Shown here: in pieces, positions 42,559 through 55,681 of the stretch
Numbering within the stretch: the first letter of the stretch is position 1
How the letters are laid out: each line of letters opens with the position of its first letter
Assembly: GCF_000247815.1 (NCBI RefSeq)
Contig: NC_021677.1
Location: 4,818,761 to 4,882,760, forward strand
DNA from: Ficedula albicollis
Lineage: Eukaryota > Chordata > Aves > Passeriformes > Muscicapidae
Reading direction: 5' to 3'
DNA length: 64,000 nucleotides
Made by a program: the position numbers and the translations under genes
Notes under the pieces: generated by a model
The model's database searches: none
The model's input: only the letters and a program-made list of their open reading frames with translations
Told to the model about the DNA's origin: nothing

Positions 42559-42686
42559 TTCAGCTTATGCATGGCATCCCACAGTTTCTTGCCCAGAGGG
42601 CTTTTTACCTATGTTTAAACATTTCAGCTTATGCATGGCATCCCACAGTTTCTTGCCCCATAGGCTTTTTACCTATGTTTAAACAC
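42559..42686. repeat. 64-bp tandem duplication just before a splice acceptor
   Basis: Two near-identical units (42559-42622 and 42623-42686) contain tttcagcttatgcatggcat and ctttttacctatgtttaaac. Each unit carries a tttcag acceptor-like site (after 42563 and after 42627). The true acceptor (AG at 42705-42706) lies 20 bp beyond the second unit. Confidence 0.9.
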
Positions 42687-42706
42687 GCTGTAAATTCTTC
42701 CACCAG

Positions 42707-42864
42707 ACTTCCAGGTCCCACCACGAGGGTGTCCGCTGCGGGCAGCGAGGCCAAAACTCGTGGTTCCATCAATGCCAGCAACCGACGCAGCCAGAGCTTT
42801 AACAACTATGACAAATCTAAGCCTGGACTTCTCCCTCCTACCCCAACAAGCAGCAATGACAAAG
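42707..42864 (+). CDS. NAV2: NAV2 exon: Ser/Arg-rich region after the CH linker
   Basis: This 158-nt exon has acceptor cttccaccag and donor gtaagc, entering in phase 2 and leaving in phase 1. It encodes (R)LPGPTTRVSAAGSEAKTRG, then INASNRRSQSFNNYDKSK, then PGLLPPTPTSSNDK. The segments VSAAGSEAKTRG and NNRRSQSFNNYDKSKP are ones I recall from NAV2, with NRRSQ here as SNRRSQ. The open frame continues upstream into the intron as far as 42549, but the phase chain fixes the start at 42707. The region is basic and Ser-rich, and probably disordered. Confidence 0.94.
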
Positions 42865-44489
42865 GTAAGCACTTAATAATTTTTTAATAATTTTCTTAAT
42901 AGTGGCTTCATTCAGAGAAAATTGGATTTTCTGTTTATCTCCAGAAGTCGTAAGACTTTCTCAAAGATGTGTGTTGTAAACATGACGTCTACAATCTAAA
43001 AGCCAGCTGTCTCTTCTTGGAAAAAATATAGTTCTCCATTAATGTATCTGAAGTTGTGACTTGCTGGCCTGAAGGTAAATCCAAAAAATAACTCTCAAAA
43101 GTCCTGGCACTGGTGAACCATATTTTTCATTTTGCTTCAACCACAGATAAGGGGGAATGAATTAATCATAAAATAAGGCATTTTGATGAGTAGTTTGACA
43201 AGAATGAAAAATGACCGCTAAAGATTTCTGCAAAGTTTTTATATGATAAATAGTACCATTTGCTTTCATTTCCATCACTATTTTGGGAGATCCTATAAGA
43301 CACAAAATTACACAATTTCAGTATAATTTCAGGAATCATCTAGTGTTGCGTTTGAAAGCAGGCATATTATGTTTTATAAACATTGCAGTGAAGTGATGTC
43401 TGTGGCAGTGCATCAGGAACACTCAGAGCCATGCTGTGCTTTTTTGAATGACATTTACTGACTTTGTGTCCATTCACTAGTTTAGTAAACTGACAGCATT
43501 CATTAGCTTGAGTTTGTAGCTCTGAGTGGGGCTGGGGGGCTGTGGCTGGTGAGAACTGCGCGCATCTCTACAGTCTGGCACAGTCAAATTGTCGGCGTGG
43601 GCTGGCAGCAAATTCCACATCCCTAAAGTCATTCTGCTGACAAAGAGGGGCCAGCACTAAACTTCAGCACAGGCTCCTTGCAGTGATTTGACAGTCGCAG
43701 CCTTCAGGCTCAAGTCTCCTTGCTGGCTGTACACAAGTTCTGGTAACTGTAATGAGCATTTTGCTCCAGGGGAAAGCACTGGTCTGGGTCAGCTTCTCTG
43801 TGGTTCTCATGCTTGATTCTTTCCAGGAAACTCTGGTCTTCCTTCTCTAGAAATTGTTGTCCTCGGACTGCATGTCAGTAGGTTTTGTAATATTTCCCCA
43901 AAAAAGTTATGGTGGCAGTAGAGGATCCTCAGCATCCTTTAGGGACATTCTGAAACACTCTGATCAGATTTTGTATAACAGTAAAATAAAATTCAGCTCT
44001 GTATAATACAATTATTATAATTATATTAGAGATTAATGTATCAGCATAATAAGCTAATAATTTAGCAATATTCTACTTTGGTAAATCCATGTGTACTCTT
44101 TTAGAAGGTACAATGTGGAAACAGTTCTTACATCAGCATATAGGAGTTGTATCTAAATCTGTATTAGGTCTAGCTTTCAGTGCAAAGCACAAGCTAACAG
44201 GTTTTAGTGTGAGCAGTAGAAACCTTGTTTTCCGGTGTAATATCTCCCCAGTCTCTTTCTTTGGCCTTCTTGTGAATATTCTTCTGCTCATGTCCCACAA
44301 GTGCTGGGGAGAGGTGGGGTGGGATTTGTCTTGTCCTGCAGCATGGGTTGGTTGGCTAGATGATCCCTACTCCATATGGGATGTCTGATATTATGCTGCC
44401 TGGAGGAGATGACTTCCATCTATTTTAGCTTTTTCTCCGTTTCCCGAGGTTACTAAATAAGGATAATTAAGTACTGGTTTTAGTCTTCA

Positions 44490-45166
44490 AAGGAAGGAAG
44501 GAAGGAAGGAAGGAAGGAAGGAAGGAAGGAAGGAAGGAAGGAAGGAAGGAAGGAAGGAAGGAAGGAAGGAAGGAAGGAAGGAAGGAAGGAAGGAAGGAAG
44601 GAAGGAAGGAAGGAAGGAAGGAAGGAAGGAAGGAAGGAAGGAAGGAAGGAAGGAAGGAAGGAAGGAAGGAAGGAAGGAAGGAAGGAAGGAAGGAAGGAAG
44701 GAAGGAAGGAAGGAAGGAAGGAAGGAAGGAAGGAAGGAAGGAAGGAAGGAAGGAAGGAAGGAAGGAAGGAAGGAAGGAAGGAAGGAAGGAAGGAAGGAAG
44801 GAAGGAAGGAAGGAAGGAAGGAAGGAAGGAAGGAAGGAAGGAAGGAAGGAAGGAAGGAAGGAAGGAAGGAAGGAAGGAAGGAAGGAAGGAAGGAAGGAAG
44901 GAAGGAAGGAAGGAAGGAAGGAAGGAAGGAAGGAAGGAAGGAAGGAAGGAAGGAAGGAAGGAAGGAAGGAAGGAAGGAAGGAAGGAAGGAAGGAAGGAAG
45001 GAAGGAAGGAAGGAAGGAAGGAAGGAAGGAAGGAAGGAAGGAAGGAAGGAAGGAAGGAAGGAAGGAAGGAAGGAAGGAAGGAAGGAAGGAAGGAAGGAAG
45101 GAAGGAAGGAAGGAAGGAAGGAAGGAAGGAAGGAAGGAAGGAAGGAAGGAAGGAAGGAAGGAAGGA
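44490..45166. repeat. (AAGG)n / (CCTT)n microsatellite, about 169 units
   Basis: A perfect GGAA-type tetranucleotide array of about 677 bp runs from aaaggaagg to gaaggatcc with no interruption that I can see. The minus strand reads endless Ser-Phe-Leu-Pro in all of its frames, so the two predicted 236-residue proteins are artefacts. Perfect arrays this long are rare and unstable, and the assembled length may not be exact. Confidence 0.97.
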
Positions 45167-47999
45167 TCCTTATGCATACAGAGAAATAATCATTTGTCAA
45201 CTGCTTTTAGACACTTCTGGGAGCCCTCATTCCTCACTGTAATTCATCTCCTGAGAAAGATAAACTGGTTGCTGAAGAAGCACATGAGACGTACTGCTTC
45301 CTGCAAATACTACAAATGGCTGAAGGAAACTAGGCTGGTTCTTAGGCTGACAATCTACATAAGTTGCATTAAATACTCAGAATTTTGCTCTGGTCAAAAT
45401 TTCCAGTCATAAATTATGGTCTTTAAAAAAAAAAGAAGGCTTATGTGAAGTTGAGCTTGAACTTTTCTTAAAAGTATAATCGTGACACAAAGTTGGTCTT
45501 CATCCATGAGAAACAAAAGCAATTGGTCTGACAAATTTTTGGCTTATTTTGAAGTCAATTGTAACATTGCCAGGCGAAGTTTATTGTCAAAGTGCTAAGA
45601 CAATTCAGGTTTTCTGACCCATATCCTGTGTTTTGCCTAAGAAAATGAGACTTACATGACTGTGCTGTGTGCCAGGCTTGCTGAGTTTTCATCTCTTTAC
45701 CCAGTACCTGCCCATTGTGTGTTTTTGAGGAAGGAAATGGGAGAAATAAAAAATCAGCCTCTTGCTATGAGTTGTTACCTTGTGATAGAAGGTAGCCTTT
45801 AGTGTTTGAATGTTTGAATGTTTGAATCACGTCTTACAAAAATTAGGCTATAATTTTTAGCTTTCATTCATCTGTAGCCTTTCCCTCTGAATGCAAATTA
45901 TCTTGTTAGTCAATTGTCTGTGTCTTGTGGCGATGAAAGTGCATTAATTCAAACAGAATGCCTCAGAAAGGAAAAGGACAGCAAATGGAGCATGGAAGAA
46001 CAGCCAGCTACTTGGAAATAAATAACCTAGATTTTTAGAAGGATTCTGTAAATCAGTTACTGATGAGACCACTGATTTTCTAGAAATCTTGGGGAAAGGG
46101 TTTGTATGATATCAAAAATGATTGCACCATTGCAGAAAAATAAGAGGTTCTTGGATGGATGCATGTGTTTGATGTGAGGTGCACATGTGCTCTTAGCAAA
46201 GGAGCATGTAAAGAGATGCAAATCTTCTCTTCCCCACAGCTGATCTGGTCTCCTCAGGTTTTTGGTTTTTTCTCTCAGTATCCACATGCTGCCTGACACC
46301 ACTTTCTTATATAGAGAAGAGATAAGGGTTCTCTAGTAATGATCGCTCAGATACCTATTCAGTCCTATGAGTCCTTCTTTGAGGTTAGGGCCTGATAGAT
46401 TTAACTTGCTTTCTGGAGTTAGAGCCTCAGTTTATTTGCAAAATTCCCCTTTTATAGGGAATTTACCCAAACTCACAGGAATTTCAGGACCCTCGTTCCT
46501 CACATCATAAAATGATAACACACTGTAGCATGGTTTGTTGTTTATTGTCACAGCAATTAGCCATTTATAATTGCAGTTACATTCCAGACAGGGTATTTTT
46601 ATGTGTATTAAAAGAAAAATGCCATTAGAGTCTTAATTGCATTTTTCTTTTGTAGGGAAATAAGCACTTAGGCTTGTGGGTTTTAGGTTTTTTTATGCCA
46701 TCCTAGTCCCTTCATACAGCTGGAGCCTTTTAGTTCTGTTCTGAAGTTTCAGAATTACTTAGCCCATGCTTATGCAGGAATAGCTTTGGTTTACTTCCTT
46801 GTCCTTTAAGATCCTTGAACACCACAGGTCTATTCTGACATGGAAGGCATCAGACACTTCCCACAGTCACTACTGAACCCAGCTAAATTACAAAAACTTT
46901 TCTAAGGAATGTAGAGAGGAAAATGAAAATAGCATTTCTATGCCTGTGTGCAGTTAGTAGTTACCTTGAGGCTCCACATTACCATGTCCTTCTAATTGTC
47001 TAACAGGATCACCAGATAAAATATAGACAAAATTCGATTTGCATATGCAATTTAGATTACATAAATCTACTTTTTATCCATTGCAAGGAGGAGCTATGTC
47101 TTAGGTAGTATCAAGACTGAAACTTAAATATATTAAAAACAGCTTCAGTAAAGACTTTGATACAGTAGGTTTTCTCATGAGTGAGAAACTTTATATCAGT
47201 GTTTTGCTTGCACACAGTGGAGAGTTTATTGAGACATGCTCTGAAAGCAGCCTGCAGTTCCGCAAAATATTGGGAATTTTTGACTAGCTCTGAACACCCT
47301 CATATACCCACTGTCTTCACTGTTCTTCAGGCATTCAGTTTGCATTTTGCAGTCTAAAAAATCTGATAGTGTTGTCTGGGAATACTGTGCTTATTACTTG
47401 TGTCAAGTCTATAAAATCAATGAAGTTATGAAGCTGTAAGGCATCAACTTAATAAGCCACCTCCACCATGTTCATGATGTGATTCAGTACTGTGACAGGC
47501 TTATGTGCTTTCTTTATATTTTTTTCTTCTACATTGTTCCTAATATTTTATTTAAAATAATCCTACAGGGGGCAGTAGATGTCTGTGGGAAAAATTATAC
47601 TTTTCCTGTGGTTTGAATGTTAGGTAAAATATCAGTAGGAAAAATGTATTACCAAACTTTGCTCATTTCTACTTGAGATCAAAGGAAATGTTTATTACTC
47701 AGATTTATAAAGAAGGCACATTGGTGTTAGGTTTCTCTTCGATAGTATCAAAAAAAGGAAAAAACCCAAGAATACATGTGTACTGATTCAGACAGTGAGG
47801 TGAAATAAATGACTGTTTTAACAGCAGTGTCTATATGGGCAGGAGAGTAAGAAAAGTGTATGTTCTTCTCTTGCTCCTTTTATTTTATTTTTTTCAAATT
47901 TTGAGTAAACCCTTTTAACTTGGAACACTGTGTCTATTTAATAACTGTCTTTTCATGTGTAAAGGGTAGTCGCTATGTTCACAAGGATACGTGATGACA

Positions 48000-48262
48000 G
48001 TTCAAGGGGCACACATTTCTTTAGGGGAAATCCTAAAGTCTGAAGATAGGAATAAAATTCTTCACTATGAGAAGAACAAAATATTGGAGAAGTTTATCCA
48101 GAGAAGAGGTTGGATTTCACTTGCTTGGAGGTATTTAGGACTTGCTTTGACAGGGCCCTGGATAACCTTATCTCAGGTTATCCAGGCTATCCCCATCTCC
48201 TGCTTTCAGGTGAAGGTTGGAAGGAATACCTCCAGAGGGTTCTTGTGACCTAGACTGTTATC
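48000..48262 (+). mobile_element. Diverged CR1 LINE 3'-end fragment
   Basis: The patterns tgcttggaggtatttaggac, tttgacagggccctggataa, gtgaaggttggaaggaatac and ctccagagggttcttgtgac follow the plus-sense CR1 3' end (ttggagatattcaaaa ... cctggac ... agaggtcccttccaacc). It is older than the copy at 49930. Confidence 0.65.
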
Positions 48263-49929
48263 ATATTTTGATACCTATAAATATTATTTCCTTTTAAATT
48301 TTTTCTTAAGTGTAAACTGCTGAAATAGGAAGAGATACTAAGGTGTTTTGAAGGACTGTTAAGGATTTTCTTTCCTCTTAACTTTTTATAGGACTGACTA
48401 CCATCAATAAAATGTTAGCAAGGAAGTGTCACCCCCACTCCAGTGAGCAAACTGGTGTATGATTACACATGCCATGTGTGCTAAAAATGTGTGCACTCTG
48501 TATGTAGTCAGTTATATTTATCAGGTTTGAGAGGACAGGGCATTAAGTTCAAGGGCATGATTCAAGAGGCCATGGCATGTCTTGTCAGAGCTTTAGCAGG
48601 AAAGGCTCTTCAGAGTTAAATCAGTAAGCATGTCAACTTTACTATGAAATCCATATTTATTTCTCTAAATTCTCTCTTTTGAAAGAGTAGAAAATCCTAA
48701 ATCTGGAAATGAGCCATCGGAATTTCTATCCTGATGATAAAAATATTTTATATTCAATCCTGTATTGATATAAAAACGCATGACAATACACTCCCATGGC
48801 TTGGTTCTTTGTGAGCTTGTCTTGAACTCAGCATTGCTTAAGGTCATTTAAAAATGGCAGATTTGGATTATGTCAAACACTCAGATTCAATTTTAAACAG
48901 CTACTTTAGCAACTGAGAGGAAAAACTCTCATCTTCATGTGGAGCAAAGCAAGAAATGTACATAAGGAGATCAGAACTCAGAGTTCTTGTGGGTAATGTC
49001 TTGAAGGGTAAGATATTCAGTAGTATTCAAATGGACTTCACAACAGAGGAATGCTGATAAACCAGAAAGAGCCCTGCATAAATAGAGCTTTGGAAAATCT
49101 GTGCAGTTTGGCACTTAAAGGGTTAGTTTATGTTTTTGGTCTAAAAGAAGGGTTATAAGGTTCCCTTATTTCTTACAATATACCTGTAGTGACATTTATG
49201 GTAGTAAAAATTCTTCCTTATCTGAACAGATAGTGTGTGGGTATCCATGTCTCAGGAATTTGATATTAGCCCAGTTAAGACCACAGATTGGATAGAAATT
49301 TTAAGAATGGGGGTGTTTAGCCATTGGAAGAGATTAAAGAGATATAGTGAGTCAAAATTTAATATTTGCCCAAAGCTAGTGTTCAGACAGAGGTTCCAGT
49401 TTTGGCTCAGAAATTACTGAGCCCTTTTGTCATTATGATCAACATAGATGATCTGGAAAATTTTCCTGAATGAATAATCATTCATTTAAGCGCATTAAAA
49501 TGGAGGACAAGTCTTCTTTTGTAGCTTTATGTAAAATGAGATGAAATATTTGACATTATGAATGATTGGATTTAGCTCCTGTACCAAGTAAAGGACAATC
49601 AAGTGGCATTGCACAAACTTCGATGCTGGAAACGTTCTGTTTAACCTCATGCAGTTTTTCCACTCCAAATAAACTAATAATTACAAAGAGAGACAAAACC
49701 CAGGCTTTTGCCTTTGTGCCCAGTAACAGTGCAAGAACTACAAGACCCAGAAGTGGTGAAAAAAGAGCTCTGAGGTTTAGAGAGCACGATAGAGATTTGT
49801 CTTAGAGCATTAATTTTTTTTTCTGCCCATTTATAGAAGCATTCAGCCTAAATGGGAAAGAGAAAGCTTTTTATGGCTTCAGGTGCAGGGATAGTTATCC
49901 GGATAGTTTCAGCAGGGAGCTGGGATGTG

Positions 49930-50314
49930 GGACGCAATTCCTGTGGCATGGAGCCAACTGACAATGCGTCAAAAGGTCACTGGGATGGCTGAACAGACTC
50001 TTTCTACAATGGGCTGTTTGACAAGGGCAGCTTGTGACAGGACGTGGGGGAATGACTTTAAACTGCCAGAGGGTGGGTTTAGATTAGATATTAGGAAGAA
50101 ATTTTTTATTTCTTTATTTCAGAGGGTGATAAGGCACTGGCACAGGTTTTCCTGTGGCTGCCCCATCCCTGGAAGTGTTCAAGGCCAGGCTGAATGGGGC
50201 TAAGAGAAACCTGGAATAGTGGAATGTGTCCCTGCCCATGGCAGGGGGTTTGGAACTGGATGATCTTTCAGGTCCCTTTCAACCCAAACCGGCCACTGTC
50301 CTGTGATTCTGTTA
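49930..50314 (+). mobile_element. CR1 LINE 3'-end fragment, about 385 bp
   Basis: The segment shows gggctgtttgacaagggcag, ttagatattaggaagaaatt, aaggcactggcacaggtttt, ggctgccccatccctggaag, then gatctttcaggtccctttca, acccaaacc and a terminal ctgtgattct. These are the successive landmarks of a plus-sense CR1 3' region ending at its octamer-like tail. It has no intact reading frame. Confidence 0.9.
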
Positions 50315-52174
50315 TTACATAATAGTTGTTACAATAAGTCTTATGTTTTGAGTTACATCTATTACTAACCAAAGACTGGCTAGTCCTGAAATGTCCAGAT
50401 GCTTGGTGTCTTGTAAAAGGGAGAGCTCATATGAACATCCAAAGCTGGTTGTTCCAGTGGTCCCTGCTGAGTGAATCGCTGTAGGATCCAGTGGCACACA
50501 GATAAATGTGAAATTTTAAGCCTGGTGTCTCCATCCATGTTCTCTGTAGGCTGAGGATTTCGAACTGAGGACTCTCACACTAAAGTTGATACTGAAAAGC
50601 TGTTGACCCTTTTGGTGCCAACCTCCAGGTCATCACTGAACATGTGCCAGTGGATTAGTGCTGGGCCCAGTTCTGTGATGCTACTGGAAGGGCTGAGAGA
50701 GAGGCAGAGTAAGGAAAGTTTTGGAAATCAGGACCAGCAGAAAGATCTTAACGATTCACTTGAGACTAGCAAAAATAAGTAGAGTTCCTGAGATTGAAAG
50801 ATCCATGTGTGTATGGATGAATAGTATATGGGTGTCAGAAAGGTGGGAAGTGATTTTACAGAATGAAACAGTTGGGTTGTGCAACAGACAACAGTAAGTT
50901 AAATTTAATTTATTTGTTTTGTTTGTTTCTTTGTTTGAAATTTTTAGGTAGCTGTAACTTTCTTCATGACTGAAAATTGTGTTCTTATAGGCTTAGAAAA
51001 ACATTTCCTTTCTTTGACTTTTTGAAACAGTTACTTCCACTCCTGTTCTATATCCGTGTGGGGGTAGTCTAGATGAATCTAATAATTTCTTAAGAAATAA
51101 ATCTAATGTTGAATGAATCTAACATTTACTTTTGAAATAATGACTTAATAAGAGTGTGCAAAATTCACTACAATTAAAAAGATTGCAAAAGTGGAAAAGA
51201 TTTTATATTTTTTAAGAGGCATAAGTCCATAAAATATGAAACCAGTTTACCCACACTTTCAAATTTTCAATGGGAAGTAAATGTGATTGTCTCAACAGCA
51301 TGAAAATATGATAATTACTTAAATTTAAGTTATCCCACCCTGTCAAAATGTACCAGTGCTTCATTTAGGTCAGACATGAAGCAAACATCATATTCTTCAT
51401 AGTGTTTAGGGTGCTGCCTCTGTGCTTCTCTGTGCTGGCTTTCAAGAGATGCTCTGGTTTTATTGACCAAGGGTTTTCCCTGTAAGTCTGACATATGTAA
51501 AATAAATGTACAGCATTTTTCTCAATAAATACATTACCAGAGCAGTGGGTGTTTTCTGTTGTTCTGCTGTGTGCACTACCAAAAGAAGATTAGTAACCCT
51601 CTCCAGTTTTCTAAATAGAATATGCATTGAAGGTATTTACCAAATGCTCAGGGTGATTTATTTTGCCCTGAATGTAGTACAGTAATCATGAATTTGATGA
51701 TGCAAGAGTAAATGTAAACACAGAGAGAAAGAAGGACTCTGAGGTAATCTGAAAAGATATGCTGACGAACTTGGTACTTTCTTTTGTTGAGTTGTAACTT
51801 TGAAGTGCAGATATGGCTCCTGACTTTAACTCTGTTTAAAGAACTGTGCTTAAAATTTTAACAAGTTTGCAGCTTACACTATATATTTGTAGAATAGCAT
51901 TTGTAAAGAAGATGGGGAGTCTGTGCTTCAGCTCTGAAGGAAAATCAACTGCACCTATGTAGGAAACACCTACTCCTGACAGGTGTTCACAATTCTGTTC
52001 TGAAATGTCTCATTACAGAGACTTGACCATCTCTTAAACTGTATCCCTTCCAGTGTCCATTTGATCTTAAAAGTAGCTATTAAAAATATACATGTAAAGC
52101 CATTCTGTGTGGCTAAAAATAAGGCATCTTTTTGCTCTTCCTTGATCTCTGTCCTGTTTATAACAGTCTTCATG

Positions 52175-52420
52175 TATTTGAAGGCTTAAAATGTCTCCTT
52201 CAGCCTTTTCTCTTCTAGACTAAGCAATCTTTACTACTCCATTCTTTTTCTTATAGGTTCCTTGTGATAAATCTCTTTTATGTCTTGAGGGTGTCTACTG
52301 GCCCCTTTCCAGTCTGTGAGTCTCTTGTAGAGGTGTGCTGGAGCTGGACACAGCACTCCACCTGATGCCTTATTTTGCTGCTGAATAGCATGGAGTAGTT
52401 CAGTTCTTTGTCTTCTATCC
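52175..52420 (-). mobile_element. Old CR1 LINE fragment
   Basis: The sequence aaatgtctccttcagccttt, tctcttctagactaagcaat, then gagctggacacagcactcca and cctgatgccttattttgctg follows the minus-strand CR1 pattern (ctcctcagcctcctcttctccaggctgaa ... gagctggacacagtactccaggtg). It is diverged and truncated. Confidence 0.75.
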
Positions 52421-54689
52421 TATGATTTTCCAAACCTCTGGTTCCATATGTGACACTCATAAACCATTCTGAATGACGTTTGTTTTCCCTTAGTGTCACA
52501 TTATGAAGTGTGCAGCTGCCTTCTGCTGTGACTCCTTTTGCTGCAGTGCAGTTGCACAGCTGATGGTTTGACCTTTTAAATTTAGGTGTTCAGTTTCTTC
52601 TTTCTCAGCACACACCTCTTCAGTCAACCTCAGTGAATGAAATCTTACTGACTCAAGTTTATTTCTCCAATTTACCAAATGTATTAATGCTGAGAAATTC
52701 CCCAAACATAAGGCTCCTGCCTTGTGTCAGAAGGTGGCCCTTATAAGATCATTAGTGTCAAATAAAATACTCATCTTTAGCTAGCTGAGATTTGTGTATA
52801 TCCTGGGGTATTGTCTGCACCCTTTCACTTTTCTAATCAAATGTTCTTTTGAAAAATTGACTCATCTTAGTAAATCCTCAGTGACATATTTATGTTGGAT
52901 ATGTGCCCATCAAACAGCTTAAAAACTGTCAGGAAATAGCAAGCAGTATGGCATGTTCATAGGACAAGATATGAGTATGCAGTGAATCATATTTGTGCTT
53001 AATTTTACAACTCTTCAGCCAGCTGAATCTGGCATTTAAAAATATGTGCTCTTCTACCTAGACAAAACCTGGCTGGAGGCTTAATCATGGCTGAAGTGTG
53101 GAGCTTTACAAGACCACAGGACTTTGAACGTAGTTGGTATAAACTTTAGAAATACATACAACAAGCCAAAAATGTATTTAAATGAAGTTTCAGGGAAAAA
53201 AACAACCTAAAAATATTGGCCAGTGGCATGTTCTTAACAGTACCATTCATGAGGATAAAAATCCTGAGCTTTGAAGTAAAATTTAGCTTTGAGAAGCAGC
53301 TTCTTGCCCAGTGTATGTCTGCATAGAGGTATTGGAGGTGGTGGAACCACGTTAATTTATACCAGCTGAAGACCTATTCCAGCATTTCATGGCCTTTGCA
53401 GTATCTACATGTTTCCTTTTAAAATAAATGTTTACAATGTCTCATAAATTTATTGCTGGGTGCAGTGTGCCAGAAAAATAGCCATGGAAACAAAGATTCA
53501 CTATTAAATCATGGGAAAGCAAAGAGCAGTGGTGCTACATCCCAGACTTCCCCAAGAGCCAGCATGTTTCTACCACTGTAGAAGTGGTAGAACACTGTTC
53601 TACACTGTTCTGTAGAAGTCCCTTTTCCTTGCTAGGAGCATCGTTCAGCCTCCCTGGGCCCTTCCATTTGTCTGCTTCTCTGCTGAGCCTTTTGGTGTTC
53701 CTCGTCCATAACTAAATATTCTTGAAGAATCTGTGACGGGCACCAGGGAACTGAAAAGGAAGAGGACCCCACCATAAATTGTAGTATGTGTCTGTCATTT
53801 GGTTTTGATACAAATGGACAATATTTCCTAACTGCAATTCTCAGATCACTGATTTTCATAGTGCCTATTTCATACCACCTGCAGGAGAGATGTGTGAGAG
53901 CAAAGCTGCTAACTGTACATATTGTCCACTCCAGCTAAGTGTAAAATCTAATGAAAGACTCCATAACAGCTTTCTGCCTGGAATTCATTAATGCTTTTGA
54001 ATAAGTCTGTTATGAAAAGTCTTGAGGGATTAGACTGTACAAATAGTGAGAAGGAAATGGAGAAGAATGAACAAGAATGGTATTTGTCTGTATAAAATGG
54101 AGGCTGCAGCTTGTTTTGAACAGCACAGTAAACTTGGTTTCATTATTTTTATGATCATCTAACTGGTATGTGGTCAATAGAGGTCCCTCCAACCTTTCTA
54201 AGGCATTCATGTTGATAGCATTTTGAATTTTACAGTAACTAAACAAAAACAACAAGGAATTCAAATGTCTTAGTTGGTTATGGCGAGACAATGAGAAAAG
54301 GGGCTGCCTGTGCTCCAGTTTTATTTCCCCTCACCTCAGCAAAAATGCTGAGTCTTGGCTAAGTGAACAAGCCAACAGCAGAACTGTTCCATGCGCTGGA
54401 GCTCTGTGTCAATGGAGGCAGCTTTATAGAAATGTGGAAGTTGAGTTTCTGATATATCCACAGGCTTTGGTGAGGTTTTTCAGAGATAGAACACGTTTCT
54501 GTGAATGCGTGGAATTGCTGTTGAAGTTACAGAGTTTACAACACTGAGATTGAAGAAGTAGATAAGATGGAAGGGAAGAAAAAATATCACAGACTAAAGG
54601 TAATTTTTGTGTTGTGTTACAGTAAATTTTATCACCACTAAAGGTGACTAAAATCAGTGGGCAGAAGTTGAAGGAAAAAATTCTGCTCA

Positions 54690-54797
54690 GTTAGAAAGCA
54701 TCCTAAGCAACCTGATCTAGTGGAAAGTGCTCCTGCCCATGGCAGGGAGATGATCTTTAAGGTCTATTCCAATTATGGTTCCAACTATGATTCTAAG
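54690..54797 (+). mobile_element. Short CR1 LINE 3'-end fragment with internal deletion
   Basis: The landmarks cctaagcaacctgatctagt, ggaaagtgctcctgcccatg, gcagggagatgatctttaag and gtctattccaattatggttc end in atgattcta. It is a plus-sense CR1 terminus that lacks the usual 'ggttggaact' stretch between gcaggg and gatgatc. Confidence 0.8.
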
Positions 54798-55681
54798 GTT
54801 TTATCCCCAGCAAAGCAAAAATGTTCTGTATTGAGGCTTTTCTCAGATTATACAGAATTTCCCTATCTGGCTATCTCTGCTTTAAAAAAAATAATTTCTG
54901 TTGGGTTTTTGTACTCCAGAATAGAAGTGAGAACAGAAAACTTCAGCCATCCTGTGTGTGGAGGCCATGCCCACCCCAAGCTGGTAGCTCAGCCAGTGTC
55001 TTCCTACCAGCCGCAGTTCTCCCAGAGTTACAATTGAAATTGAAATGGGAATTTCTGTGGGCCACAAGAGTTCTGCTTATTTTGAGGAGGGACTGTGTGC
55101 CAGGTCACTCTTGTTGGGAATGTTCTGCTCTACCTGCTCGTGGTTTGGGTTATGGAAAGATTGGGATTTTTATTGCCAGCTCCTGGCAGGAATGCAGACA
55201 TTTCCATGCTTACAGAGCTTGATAAATTATCATTGAAGAAAAGAACAGCTCAGCTAAAAAGTTCTTCTCTGTAAGACTTGATGTATAGTGCTTTGAAGGA
55301 GTGTCTTCTGGTGGGTGGATGGGAAGGGTCAAGATTCACCATTTATTCTTCTAAATGGGAAATGATGAAACTACCACAGTGGTTTCTGCAGTTCTGACAC
55401 TGCAATGTCATAGAGCAGATCTGCTTTTATTTCCTAAATTAGAATCTGGTTGTGGATTTGCTTTTAAATCTGTTGTCTAATCTATAGGCTGGACTAAAAG
55501 ATATTTCTCTTCATAAATAGCTACTTTTCCCATAGCTGTGAAATAAAAAGTAAAAGTTTTTTCATTCAAAAATGGGTAAAAATGCTGTTAAGTTCTTGAC
55601 CCTCCTAAGGAGAGTAACTATGAGAGCATCTTTTGTCTGTGTGTTGCCTTTCATGCTTATAATGATGGCTTTTGAAAGTTT

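Larger units (their letters stand above)
39680..42706 (+). other. NAV2: NAV2 intron with a CR1 scrap and a duplicated 3' end
   Basis: The intron is 3,027 bp, with donor gttagc and acceptor cttccaccag. It contains a T-rich low-complexity stretch at about 39826-39882, a CR1 fragment from 40019, AT-rich unique sequence at 40320-40650, and a 64-bp tandem duplication at 42559-42686 next to the acceptor. Confidence 0.9.

Noticed and set aside
42549..42706. Upstream extension of the 42707 exon (open frame from 42549)
   Set aside because: The previous exon ends in phase 2, so only an entry leaving one base to complete the codon fits. The open intronic stretch is made of a 64-bp duplication and does not resemble navigator sequence.
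44467..45200. Two 236-residue minus-strand Ser-Phe-Leu-Pro repeat proteins
   Set aside because: A perfect tetranucleotide array has the same translation in all three frames of a strand and no stops. There is no start context or unique coding sequence.
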